From: Neocallimastix lanati (nom. inval.)
Taxonomy: Eukaryota > Neocallimastigomycota > Neocallimastigomycetes > Neocallimastigales > Neocallimastigaceae
Assembly (NCBI GenBank): GCA_016946835.1
Contig: JACVTC010000070.1
Span: forward strand, 528,001 to 550,000
Direction: 5' to 3'
DNA: 22,000 bases
The position numbers and the translations under genes were made by a program. Below the pieces are notes generated by a model. That model saw nothing but the letters and a program-made list of their open reading frames with translations, searched no databases and had not been told where the DNA came from. Position 1 is the stretch's first letter, and every line of letters begins with the position of its first letter. Below, piece after piece: positions 1-9,700 of this stretch.

Positions 1-1
1 T

Positions 2-1168
2 TTGATGCCTAATTATTTTATTAGTGGTTACCAGGGACTAAACTTTAAAAATAGAAGTAAAGAAGATGCATTAAATAAGATGGAAAGAAGATCTTCAGGA
101 TTTATTGCTAAAAATGATATATTATATCTGGCAAAAGTTAGCTCTGATTTAGAAAAGGTTTATTATAAAACTGTAGTCATGGCACAAATTTCAAGAGATA
201 TGGAAAAGGAATTGATCTCCATTCCAAGTAGAAAAGATTTAAATGATTTTGTTCCTATCTATTGTACTAAAAAAATGACCCAAAATGAAATAAAAGAATT
301 TAAGGAGGAACTCGGTAAAAAAGGTCATAATAGTTTTTGGATTTGTATTCATGCTATTTCCTTTGGTTCCATTAAAAAAGAATTTAGAGCATTAGAAACT
401 TTGAGTAAATCTCCTGATTTAAATATTTGTCAAGAAATTATGTCTGGTAAATGTCGTAATACCATTTTTATAGAAAATGATAGTTCCCAAGAAATTAAGG
501 AAGTATTGGAAAACGATGTTAAAATGGATGATTATTGGATATCAATGATTGTGAAAATTTATCAAAATACTAATTTAGATGAAAATGAACGTTCTGATTT
601 AATTAATATATTATTAATTAATGAGAGCTCATCTGAGAAAAATGAATCATTCACCATCAATAAGATAGCCTTAAAATTAATTAAGCAACTTCAACAAGAT
701 ATCTTATTACCTTTCATTTTAGAAGAACAAAAATTTTTATATCAACAGATTTTTGAAAACCAAGGTTTTGAATTTAATTTAGATTCAAAAATTGGAAATT
801 TACTTTTGAATCACGGTAAACATGTTAACTTGAATATAACCATCAATGAAATTATTTCTCAGTACCATTTAAATATTACTCAGGCAACAATTTTAGCTAA
901 AATTAAACTAAAAGAAAACTTTCTTTCATTAATTCAAGGACCACCAGGTACAGGTAAGACAAAAATGATTACTGCTTTCATCTATCAAGAATTACGAGAT
1001 GCCCAAATAAAAGAAAAAAATAACAATAATAATAATTGTAAAATAGAAAAGAGAAATAAAATTTTAGTTTGTGCTCCAAGTAATACCGCTTGTAATGAAA
1101 TTGCTAGAAGATTAAAAAGAGGTAAATATTTTAAATAATAATAATATTATAATAATTATAGTAATAAT

Positions 1169-1228
<60 letters not shown>

Positions 1229-2878
1229 TATAATAATAATAATTATAATAATAATAATAATAATAATAATTATAATAATAATAATAATAATAATTACAAT
1301 AATTATTATTATTATTTGAACTTTTTTATTTTTTTATTTAAACTATCTAAATATATATATTTTATATGAAAATTTTATTTAGAAAATGTAAATACAATTA
1401 TTAAAATTGTTCGTTTTGCTCCTGACGATCAAGTTGATGATTCAATTAGTCATATTACTATCAAAAAAATGGCATTAAGAAAATTATATTATCGTATTAC
1501 CGTAGTTAAAAAATTTTTTGATCGAGCTACTGGCTTTAAACTTCAAGAAAACCTAATTGAAAAATTAAGAAATCATCATAATAATATTCAGAGCAAAATC
1601 TATGAACTAACTCAAAAAAGAAAAGCATTAGCTTATATGATTCATTCTAAGAAATATAATGAAAAAATCATGGATAATACGTATGAAGATATTTGTATTC
1701 AAGAAAATACATTGGATGATTATATTCAAATTTTTATAGATAATCTTTTATTAATTAATGTACCTGAATTTACAAAATATAAGGATTATATAGTTAATAC
1801 TGCCAATGAATGTAAAAAAATATCATTCAATCAAGCGGATGTTATTGTCACTACTCTTGTCAGTAGTGGTAATTACTATATTAATGAAATAAAAGATCAA
1901 TTTAGTCTTTTAATTGTGGATGAAGCTAGTCAAGCCACTGAATTAATTACACTAATACCTTTCTGTTACGATATTCCTAAAGCTATTCTCATCGGTGACT
2001 CAAAACAATTACCTCCAACTGTTATTAATAGTGAAATTACCAGACAAAACTTTGATCGTAGCTTTTTCCTGCGTTTAGATTCTAATTCACCAAATTCAGT
2101 TCATTTACTTAACATTCAATATCGTATGCATCCAATGATTAGTAGACTTTCATCCAAATGTTTCTATTCCAACAAAATTATTAATGGCGATAATGTTGTC
2201 TCTAAAAAATGGTATAAAGAGTGGTGTCGACAAAATAAAGATTTTGGTCCATTAGTTTTTTATGATGTTAAGGGATTTACCAATAACAGTAATGCTTCTT
2301 TAAATAATGTAAAGGAAGTAAGTGAAATTATAGATTACATCAAAAAATTTATTCAATCTCCAGAATTCATTAATTTCAATACTGAAATTTCCATTATATC
2401 TCCCTATCGTGCTCAGGTTAATCTCATTAAATACAGATTGAGAAATTATTACAAAGATACTCTTAAAAAGTATGATGCCAAATTGGATATGGAAGAATTT
2501 AGAAAATTAAGTATAAATGATAAAAAATTGAAATTAAAGTTAGATGATAATGATAAAATTGAAAAGAAAGAAAAGAAAAATATAATAAAACGTTTTAATA
2601 TTCTTGATAATATTAAAGTGAATACCGTTGATAGTTATCAAGGTCAAGAAAGTGATATCGTTATTCTTTCGTGTGTTCGTTCTAGGACTACTAAGTTAGG
2701 TTTCTTACAGGATAAAAGGCGTCTAAATGTTTCTATTACTCGAGCTCGTTACTCTCTTATAATATTTGGAGATTCAGAAACTCTCTGTAAAGATAAAGAA
2801 TGGGAAAAAATTATAAATGAAATTAAGATGATGAAATGTTATAGGACGGTGAGTATACTATTTAATAATATATTATGA
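2..2878 (+). CDS. Sen1/senataxin-like superfamily 1B helicase, 5' partial, two exons
   Basis: The exons are 2..1121 and 1383..2878. Joined, they give about 871 visible residues in one frame, with the junction codon G|AA (Glu). The reading frame is open at the window edge, so the true start probably lies upstream. All SF1 motifs are visible: Walker A GPPGTGKT (residues 313-320 of exon 1, preceded by SLIQ as in Sen1), motif Ia CAPSNTACNEI, motif II DEAS (nt 1919-1930), motif III GDSKQLPPT (1994-2020), motif IV QYRMHP (2117-2134), motif V VDSYQGQESD (2627-2656) and motif VI RRLNVSITRAR (from 2717). Family knowledge: Sen1/senataxin proteins are ATP-driven 5'-3' RNA/DNA helicases that act in the nucleus in transcription termination and R-loop removal. 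The motif context fits Sen1 better than Upf1. A Lys/Asp-rich insertion of about 55 residues lies just before motif V. The last codons may be intron read-through (see the possible third exon). The helicase call is very sure; the exact paralogue is not. Confidence 0.9.
1122..1382 (+). other. Spliceosomal intron, 261 nt, phase 1, built of AAT repeats
   Basis: The donor is GTAAAT after AAAAGAG and the acceptor is TTATTTAG before AAAATG. A plausible branch region, CTATCTAAAT, lies about 35-40 bases before the acceptor. Removing the intron joins the RRLK helicase motif Ia region to ENVNTIIKIVRF, which keeps the frame and matches the usual Sen1 order. Without splicing, translation stops at 1136-1138. 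About 1133-1315 is an almost pure AAT/ATT repeat, so intron length is probably polymorphic. Confidence 0.85.
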
Positions 2879-3032
2879 AAAAAGAATTAAAATTTAAAAA
2901 AAAAAAAAAAAAAAAAATTTTTTTTTATAATAATATTTTATACTAATTTAATTAATTAATAATATTTTATATATAATAATTATAGATTAATTAAATTAAA
3001 TACTATAATCTTAGGAAAAATTAAAGCTATAA
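2849..3032 (+). other. Possible second helicase intron and mini third exon
   Basis: GTGAGT, a textbook donor, occurs in phase 0 at 2849-2854, right after the conserved helicase C-terminus. TACTAAT, close to the consensus branch site TACTAAC, is at 2941-2947, followed by acceptor AGs at 2984-2985 and 3013-3014. The first would add Ile-Asn-stop (stop 2992-2994). The second would add EKLKL-stop (stop 3030-3032). If neither is used, translation runs through VSILFNNIL to the stop at 2876-2878. The ends differ by only a few residues, so protein logic cannot choose between them. Confidence 0.35.
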
Positions 3033-3473
3033 AAAAAAATATTAAAATTGTATTAACAATTTAAATAATTTAAATTAGATTTTTTATTATTATTATTTTA
3101 TTATTAATATATAATATATATATTAATATATTATTTTATTTATTTATTTTTTTTTTTATAATTTTTAATATTTATTGATTTAAGAAATTAAAAAATTAGA
3201 AAAAAAAAATTTTTTTTTTTAAATTAATACCATTGTTTGCTAATGACATTGAATAAATGTTAAGTCATAAATAACAAAAAATAATAATAATAATAATAAT
3301 TATAAAAAAAAAAAAAAATTAAATATTATTTTCAAAATTTTTTTAAAAAAAAAATAAAAATTGAAATAAATAAAACAAACAATACACTAGGTTTTTTACT
3401 TATTTAATTTTAATACTAATAATATTTTTTAAAGCAAAGTTAAAAAAAAAAAAAAGAATTAATATAAAGAGAT
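2879..3473. other. AT-rich intergenic region
   Basis: This follows the helicase stop. It has an A22/T9 block at about 2896-2926, short AAT and TTA runs, and further A and T tracts near 3200, 3303 and 3440. Apart from the possible splice signals at its left end, I see no gene or RNA. Confidence 0.6.
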
Positions 3474-3874
3474 TTAATTAATTAATAGAATACCAATGGG
3501 AATTAATTTTCCTGATTTTGAAGTTAAATTAACTCTCAATGGATATAATTTTGTATGTTTCTCAATAACTCTAATTCATTAACTGCTATAATATAAAATT
3601 AAATAATTTCAAAAATATGGAGTCATTATATCCGGAAGATAAATGAACTCCATATTTTTAAAAATCATTATCAAACTTTTTTTTTTTTTTTATTATAACT
3701 ATTATTCAACATGCCATTATAATTATCGCTAAATGTTACTTCTTTTGCTGTAAAATATGTATCGAAGTTATAATTAACACAATTACCCCTTGGTATTATT
3801 ATTGATTTTATATAAATAAACAAATCATCTATTTTATATAAAATTTGATAAATGCATTTTTCAGTTATTTTAAA
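3474..3874 (-). pseudogene. Broken coding-like stretch, product not recognised
   Basis: On the minus strand, 3874 down to 3692 is open for 61 codons with mixed, protein-like codons, including IPRGNCVNYNFDTYF and TAKEVTFSDNYNGML. It then meets a run of 15 A (3677-3691) and stops (TGA at 3671-3673). Shifting by one base at this run continues into SLIMIFKNMEFIYLPDIM and TPYF, ending at TGA 3609-3611. After a short gap with further stops, the same frame resumes for 33 codons (3477-3575, including KLYPLRVNLTSKSGKLIPIG) and ends at TAA 3474-3476. A TAG directly precedes the 5' end, unless TATAG there is a splice acceptor. Base composition is clearly less AT-rich than the surroundings. It could be a decayed gene, a gene with a homopolymer assembly error, or exons of an unrecognised gene. 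No family is assigned. Confidence 0.45.
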
Positions 3875-4536
3875 CTATAATTAATAGTTTTGGTTTTTAC
3901 ATAGGAATTTAAAAAAAAAAAATAATATTTCATAATTTTATTCTTAAATAATAATTATTATGTTGCTAAGGATCATTAGAATCATAATTTTAGGTATTGA
4001 TAAAACTATTAAATTTACTACAAATATATATATATATATATCTAAAAATAATGTGGAATTATTTCATGTAATATGTATTTTATCGTCATATAATTTTGTA
4101 AAAAAAAAAAAATTATAAAATGTTATTTATCATAATGTACACTAACAATTTATAAATATATGTAAATATTTTTTTATTATAATTTATTTATTTATTTTTT
4201 TAAAATAAATATGTATAAATTTAATAAAATAACATATATTTTAAAAATTTATACATACACATATACATATATATGTGTATTTTTTTTTTTTATTTAATTA
4301 TTTAAAATAGAAAAAGAATAGTTTTTTTTTTATCAATTTCATTTTTTAAATAATTTAATATTTTTAAATAATATATTAATAATAATAATATATTAAGAGA
4401 ATAATTTATTAATTTGTTATTATAAATAATTGTCATGATTTTTTAAAATCATATAAATAATACATTTTTTTTTTTCATTTAATATTTTTTAATTTAATTT
4501 TTAATTTTTAATTTTATATTATTTTATTTATTTTTT
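3875..4536. other. AT-rich intergenic region
   Basis: This lies downstream (3') of the esterase. It contains TA runs (about 4025-4041 and 4255-4280), short A and T tracts and small imperfect palindromes such as ATACACATATACATATATATGTGTAT near 4253-4280, here described as TA-rich alternating DNA. I see no open frame with protein-like codons and no RNA gene. Confidence 0.6.
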
Positions 4537-5781
4537 TTAATAATCTTTATATTTACTTTCATCTATTTTTTTCTCATTTACGATCTTTTTTGTCTTAGTA
4601 ACTTTAACCTTTTTGGTATTAATTTGGACTTTATTAATTTTTTTAGTTTTAGTTTTAACAACCTTTCTTGTTTTGTCCTTAATCACTTTGTTGCCTTTTT
4701 TATTTACTTGTCCAAAGATAGATGAGAAGAAGTTGTAATATGGAGAATTAATGGCGGCATCATCAGCATGGTCAAGACCAGTCATTTCATACCAAATATG
4801 TTGTTGGTTATTATGGGTTAAAGCTTCATGATAACTTTTTGGGAAGGTACCAACGACAGTATCATTAGTACCACAAGAAATCATGGTAAGATATGGTGGT
4901 TTACCTGCAAAAACTACATCCTTTTCTTCTTTAAATAAACCATTATGATGACCAGTAAAGACATCATCCCCTGGAAGAATACCTGGAGCTGGAGAGAAGG
5001 AACCGACGTAACCAAATAAATCTGGTCTCTTTAAACCAATGTATAAACTATTTCTTCCACCAAACGAGTAACCACATATGGCCGTGTTTTTCTTACCAGT
5101 AGCAATAGAATAATGTTTTTTCATGTATGGCATGATATCATTAACTAAATCATTAATGAAGTTATTGTAACCAGCAAAATATTCTTCATTTAAATTAGGT
5201 TCAACTTCGGTTCCTGGAGCTGGAGCGTATTGATTAGGAAGAACCATAATAAATTCCTTAGCCATGTGCTTATGGAATAAATTTCCTGGGATAGTAACAG
5301 TACCGAAACCTTCTTGTAACATGAAACTACCATCAGTCATAATACCGTGTAATATGTAAACGACTGGGTACTTCTTCTTTTCATTGTAATTTGGTGGAAG
5401 AACAACAACTAATGGACGTTCACTTTGAGTAGTTGTGGAATAGTAAGAGATATTTTCAATAGCTGGGTATTCCACACCATCTTTTCTTTCAAGGAATTCT
5501 GGTGGACAAAATTCTGTAATTTTTACTTTATTCATATAAGTTTTCCAGATACTTTCACGTTTTTCAATGGAAACTTTACCTTCAGAGGATGAAACATTTA
5601 ATTTTTCTTCAATTCCGCAAATGTGTCCATTTTCTATTCCCCATTTACCGTTAGGATCAATGGAAACTACCTCTTTAGTAGTAGTACAGCAAGAATATCC
5701 TAATCTTTTAGCAAAGCATTCAGCTGAAACTTTTGCAGCTAAAGTAACAGCAACTACAGCTAAAATACTATTAATTCTCAT
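4537..5781 (-). CDS. Secreted cellulosomal CE1 esterase (feruloyl or acetyl-xylan type) with N-terminal fungal dockerin
   Basis: This is a 414-residue protein. Residues 1-20 are a signal peptide (MRINSILAVV...KVSA). Residues 22-58 are a fungal dockerin (CBM10-like): C22, CC31-32, DPNGKWGIENG at 42-52 and ICGI at 54-57, where the usual Trp before the last Cys is Ile. About 95-357 is an alpha/beta-hydrolase of family CE1: LHG (144-146, oxyanion region), nucleophile elbow GYSFGG with Ser239, Asp307 in CGTND and His338 in LDHAD, matching the Ser-Asp-His order of the XynZ-type feruloyl esterase. CE1 enzymes of gut fungi remove feruloyl or acetyl groups from xylan; the substrate cannot be told here. 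The dockerin should dock it onto scaffoldin in the extracellular cellulosome. Residues 361-404 form an odd Lys/Thr/Val tail, about 18 of 40 residues basic. The start is the only Met giving a signal peptide, and A is at -3. No intron is needed. Confidence 0.92.
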   Translation of the reverse strand: MRINSILAVVAVTLAAKVSAECFAKRLGYSCCTTTKEVVSIDPNGKWGIENGHICGIEEKLNVSSSEGKVSIEKRESIWKTYMNKVKITEFCPPEFLERKDGVEYPAIENISYYSTTTQSERPLVVVLPPNYNEKKKYPVVYILHGIMTDGSFMLQEGFGTVTIPGNLFHKHMAKEFIMVLPNQYAPAPGTEVEPNLNEEYFAGYNNFINDLVNDIMPYMKKHYSIATGKKNTAICGYSFGGRNSLYIGLKRPDLFGYVGSFSPAPGILPGDDVFTGHHNGLFKEEKDVVFAGKPPYLTMISCGTNDTVVGTFPKSYHEALTHNNQQHIWYEMTGLDHADDAAINSPYYNFFSSIFGQVNKKGNKVIKDKTRKVVKTKTKKINKVQINTKKVKVTKTKKIVNEKKIDESKYKDY

Positions 5782-6327
5782 TTTTATTTTAATATTTTTT
5801 TTTTATTTTCTTTTTTAATGAACAAAATTAAAGAATAAAGAAAAATTACTCATAAATATATAATTTTTTTTTTCAAAATTTTTAAAAAAAAATTATACAT
5901 ATATTGTTTTAATTAAGAAATTTATTGTATATAATTATATTAAATTTAAAACCAATAATTTACATGAATTAAAAGATTATTGTAAATTAATAATAATAAT
6001 TTTAATAATTATAATTAATAATAATAATAATAATTTTATATTATTTGCTATTTTATTAAATATGATTTATAATTTAAGTTTGTACATATCTACTCCTATA
6101 AAAATTATTTTAATATAATTTTATTTTATTTTATTTTATTTTTTTTTATTTTATTTATTTTTTTTTTTATTTATTTATTTTTTTTTATTTTATTTTTTTT
6201 TATTTTATGATTACATAATAATACATATTATTACCGTTATAATTTCTATTATCCATTGTTGTTAATCATTTTCATTATAGTATTTATTTAACTTTTCTTT
6301 TCTAATTAAAGTTCCATTAATTTAAAG

Positions 6328-6358
<31 letters not shown>

Positions 6359-6976
6359 ATTTATTATTATTATTAATTATTATTATTTTATAATTATAAT
6401 AATTACATATTGCTAATTATAATTATTATTATGTAATATATTATCCAATTAAAATTTTTTATCCAAAAATAATAAATTAAATAAATAACTTTTTTTTTTT
6501 CTGTTAAAATTCATAGAATTATGTAAAATAATTATTATTATTATTTTTTTATGAAAATACATAGAATTATGAAAAATATTGTTTTATAATTTTTTTTTAT
6601 CAATAAATATTAGTAAAAAAAAATTCTTAAATTGATATTATTACTTTCATATGTTAAATATAAATTTAAACTTTAATTAAAAAAAAAAAACTTAACCTTT
6701 AGAAATATATTTTTTTATAATATAAATATATAATTTCAGTAATTATACTATATTTAATAGATTAATAATAAATTACATATTAAATACAACAGATGTAATG
6801 TAAATTATAAGGAATTGTACAAACAAACGTTTATCTGTATCTGTTCAAAAATTATTTTTGGGAGAAATTTTATATTAATTAATTAGTTTAAACCTTTTTA
6901 TATTTAATCTTTTTCATTTTTTTTTATGATAAACTGAGAAAAGTATATGTGTTTTTATAATAAACCTTATTTAATT

Positions 6977-7054
6977 TTTGTATTTATTTAATACATAAAT
7001 TTTATTAATTTTAAGTTTGTATTTATTTAATACATAAATTTTATTAATTTTAAG
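6977..7054. repeat. Tandem duplication, 2 x 39 bp
   Basis: The unit starts TTTGTATTTATTTAATACAT and ends with ATTTTAAG. Copy 1 is 6977-7015 and copy 2 is 7016-7054. They are identical by eye, which suggests a recent duplication. Confidence 0.85.
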
Positions 7055-7383
7055 AACTCGTTTTTTAAGATAATAAAAATAATTATTTTTTATAGTAAAA
7101 ATTACATCTTTAATCATGTGATAATTCTATGAATTAATACACATAGATAAATGTTACACAACATAAAAATATAATAATAAAATATTAATATAAGATAAGA
7201 ATATAATATTGATAATAATATAAGAATATAAAAATATAATATTGATAATATAAAAATATAAAATAAAATGTGATTATTTTAACATAAACAAAATAAAAAT
7301 ATGATCTTATAATTATTTTTTTTTTTTTAGACAGGGAAGAAAATACACTTCCATAACTTTATTCTATTAAAATATATGTATTA

Positions 7384-7414
<31 letters not shown>

Positions 7415-8562
7415 TTTTTAAAAAATAAATATATAGATCAGATTTTTTGAATGAATAAATTAAAATTATAAATCTTTCCAAAATTAGATTCATTTTTCAA
7501 ATAAATATAAAATAAAATAAAAATAATAATAATTAATGATTTGAACTTTCTTAACTTTGTGTAATATTAACATTCTTTAAATTTAATATGAATTAATGGA
7601 ATATATACTAAGAATATTAAAAGAAAAATACAATTTAAGTCGAATTTTTATTTTAATATTTTCTTAACAGTTAAATTCATTGTTTTTTAAAAACACTTTA
7701 TTGAAAGTATTTAATAAATTTATTTAATATTAAGCTTTTTTTTTTTTTTTTTTTTTTTAGTTTAAATAAATTAAATAAAAAATAAAATAAAATAATTAAA
7801 TAAAATAAAATAAAAAAAATTTAATATTATATTTAATATTATCTTAAACCTTTATTATTTGTTTTCGTGTTACAATGCCATAATTCATATGAGAAATTTA
7901 ATATTTCAAGTTTATATAAAAATCAATTTTTATATTTTTAACAGTACACATATCAAATAAGATTTTAGATTTTAAGTTGTTAACTCGATGTTAACTAATG
8001 TCTTTTTATTTTACAAATAATTTTCTTTAATAAATACCTTATTATTTTACTAATACTTTTTTATTTTACAAATAATTTTATTATTATTCTTATTTTATTA
8101 TTTATTATTTTATTTTAACAGATAAAAGAATATTTAATATATCAGGAAAATTCTTATTGAATTTTTTTTTATTTTAATTATCACTCTTTTGATTTTAATA
8201 ATAATAAAATAATAATAAAATAATAATAAGAATAATATGAATAAAAAATTTAACTTATTATTCTTATTCTTATTTTATTATTTAATATTTTTTATTATTA
8301 TTATTATTCTTAGTTTATTATTTATTATCTTTTATTATTGTTATTATTATTTTATTATTTATTATCTTTTATTATTATTCTTATTATTGATTTATTATTT
8401 ATTATCTTTATTATTATTCTTGTTATATTATTATTATCTTATTTTAACATACAGATAAAAATTTTTTAAAATTAATATGCATCAGGACAATAACTGATTT
8501 TTTAGAATGAAAATATTCTATCATTGAATTTTTTTTTTTTTTTTTTTTATTATTATAAGTTG

Positions 8563-8606
<44 letters not shown>

Positions 8607-8628
8607 TTTAATTATCACTCCAACTTTT

Positions 8629-8778
8629 AGAATGAAAGATTTTATTATGTTTACAATGAGCTGATTTTTTTCTATTAATAAAATAAAAAATTCATTAAAA
8701 AAAAAATTGGAAAGAAAAATTTTATCATGTTTACAATGAGCTGAAGGTTTTCTATTAATAAAAAAAAATTCAATAAAA
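8629..8778. repeat. Direct repeat, two diverged copies of about 70 bp
   Basis: The copies are 8629-8700 and 8709-8778. Both contain TGTTTACAATGAGCTGA followed by TTTTCTATTAATAAAA and then A-rich DNA with a TTCA(T/A)TAAAA end. A weaker relative (AGAATGAAAATATTCTATCA) precedes them near 8504-8525. Confidence 0.75.
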
Positions 8779-8982
8779 ATAAAAAAATAAAAAGTGAAGA
8801 ATTGAATTTTTTTTATTAATAGAAAAATAAAGTATATTACAATAATTTTAATTTAAAAAAAAAATTTTTATAAGAATAAATTATCAAAAAATATTTAAAT
8901 AAAATAAAAAATATATAATAATAAATTTTAATATAAGAATAATTCATCAATTTTTTTTTTTTTTTTTTAATATTTGATAATA

Positions 8983-9020
8983 ATGAAAATGAATAATTGA
9001 AAACAATTATTCATTTTCAT
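8983..9020. repeat. Perfect 17-bp inverted repeat (hairpin)
   Basis: Arm 1 is ATGAAAATGAATAATTG (8983-8999), the loop is AAAA (9000-9003) and arm 2 is the exact reverse complement (9004-9020). It is followed almost at once by a run of 50 A (9035-9084). Arm 2 is also the start of the dispersed repeat described at 9004-9450. Confidence 0.85.
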
Positions 9021-9032
9021 AATTTGTAAAAA

Positions 9033-9087
<55 letters not shown>

Positions 9088-9352
9088 ATAAAAAATTAGT
9101 TTTATATAATAGATTTTTTATTTTATCATAAATGATACTTCATATACTTTTTACAAATATATTTTATTATTATTATGGTTTTTTTTTATTTATTTTTACA
9201 ATTGTTTTCAATTATTCAATTTCATAAATTGTAAATAAAAAAAATTGCAATTGTTAAAAAATTAGTTTTCTAGAGTAGATTTTTTTTTTATCAAAAAAAA
9301 AAATACTTTTTATACTTTTTACAAATATATTTTAATTTTTTCTATGGTAGTT

Positions 9353-9392
<40 letters not shown>

Positions 9393-9450
9393 TTATCATA
9401 TATGATACTTTATATACTTTTTTACAAATATATTTTAATTTCTTTTTATG
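9004..9450. repeat. Direct repeat in two long copies and one partial copy
   Basis: Copy A spans about 9004-9187 and copy B about 9209-9354. Both begin CAATTATTCA, pass through AAAAATTAGTTTT, a TAGATTTTTT stretch and ACTTTTTACAAATATATTTT, and end near TATGGT. A partial copy C (about 9392-9450) repeats TTATCATATATGATACTT and the ACAAATATATTTTAATT end. Differences are mostly in homopolymer length. Confidence 0.7.
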
Positions 9451-9700
9451 TCTTTCTTCTTTCTTTTTTTTTTATTATATATATATATATTATAATTTTT
9501 TTTATTTCTCTTTCTTATCCTATTTTTTTTATATTATTAAACATAGAATATAATACATTGTATTATAAAATACATACTAATCTATTAATATTCAAAACTT
9601 TTTATTTAATGACTTTTTTTTTTAAAAAAAATAAAAAAAAAAAAAAAAGAAAAAAAATTTAGTATTTCAAAAAAATTTTAAATTTTTTTTAAATATAAAT

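Larger units (their letters stand above)
5782..9700. other. Long AT- and repeat-rich intergenic region
   Basis: There is no gene I can support in these 3.9 kb. It is the 5' flank of the esterase and the 3' flank of the first six-cysteine gene. It holds TTTTA-type runs (6116-6207), a two-copy 39-bp tandem repeat, TTA/TTC runs (8050-8450), a two-copy 70-bp repeat (8629-8778), a 17-bp perfect hairpin next to a 50-A run, and a dispersed repeat in three copies (9004-9450). Apparent frames at 8237-8458 and 9344-9662 are translated T/TTA runs rich in Phe, Tyr and Leu. A short less AT-rich island at about 6790-6870 translates in two frames without clear meaning. Confidence 0.6.

Noticed and set aside
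3496-3582. Plus-strand 28-codon frame MGINFPDFEVKLTLNG... with a GTATGT donor-like site
   Set aside because: The minus strand at the same place gives a longer frame in phase with its neighbours; the plus-strand reading is most likely its shadow.
3611-3659. Inverted repeat AAAAATATGGAGT / ACTCCATATTTTT, possibly a terminator or RNA element
   Set aside because: It lies inside the coding-like minus-strand stretch (MEFIYLPDIM, TPYF), so it is better explained by that sequence than as a separate signal.
5567-5818. Open frame on the plus strand across the esterase 5' end
   Set aside because: Antisense shadow of the dockerin and signal peptide region, ending in T-run derived Phe/Leu.
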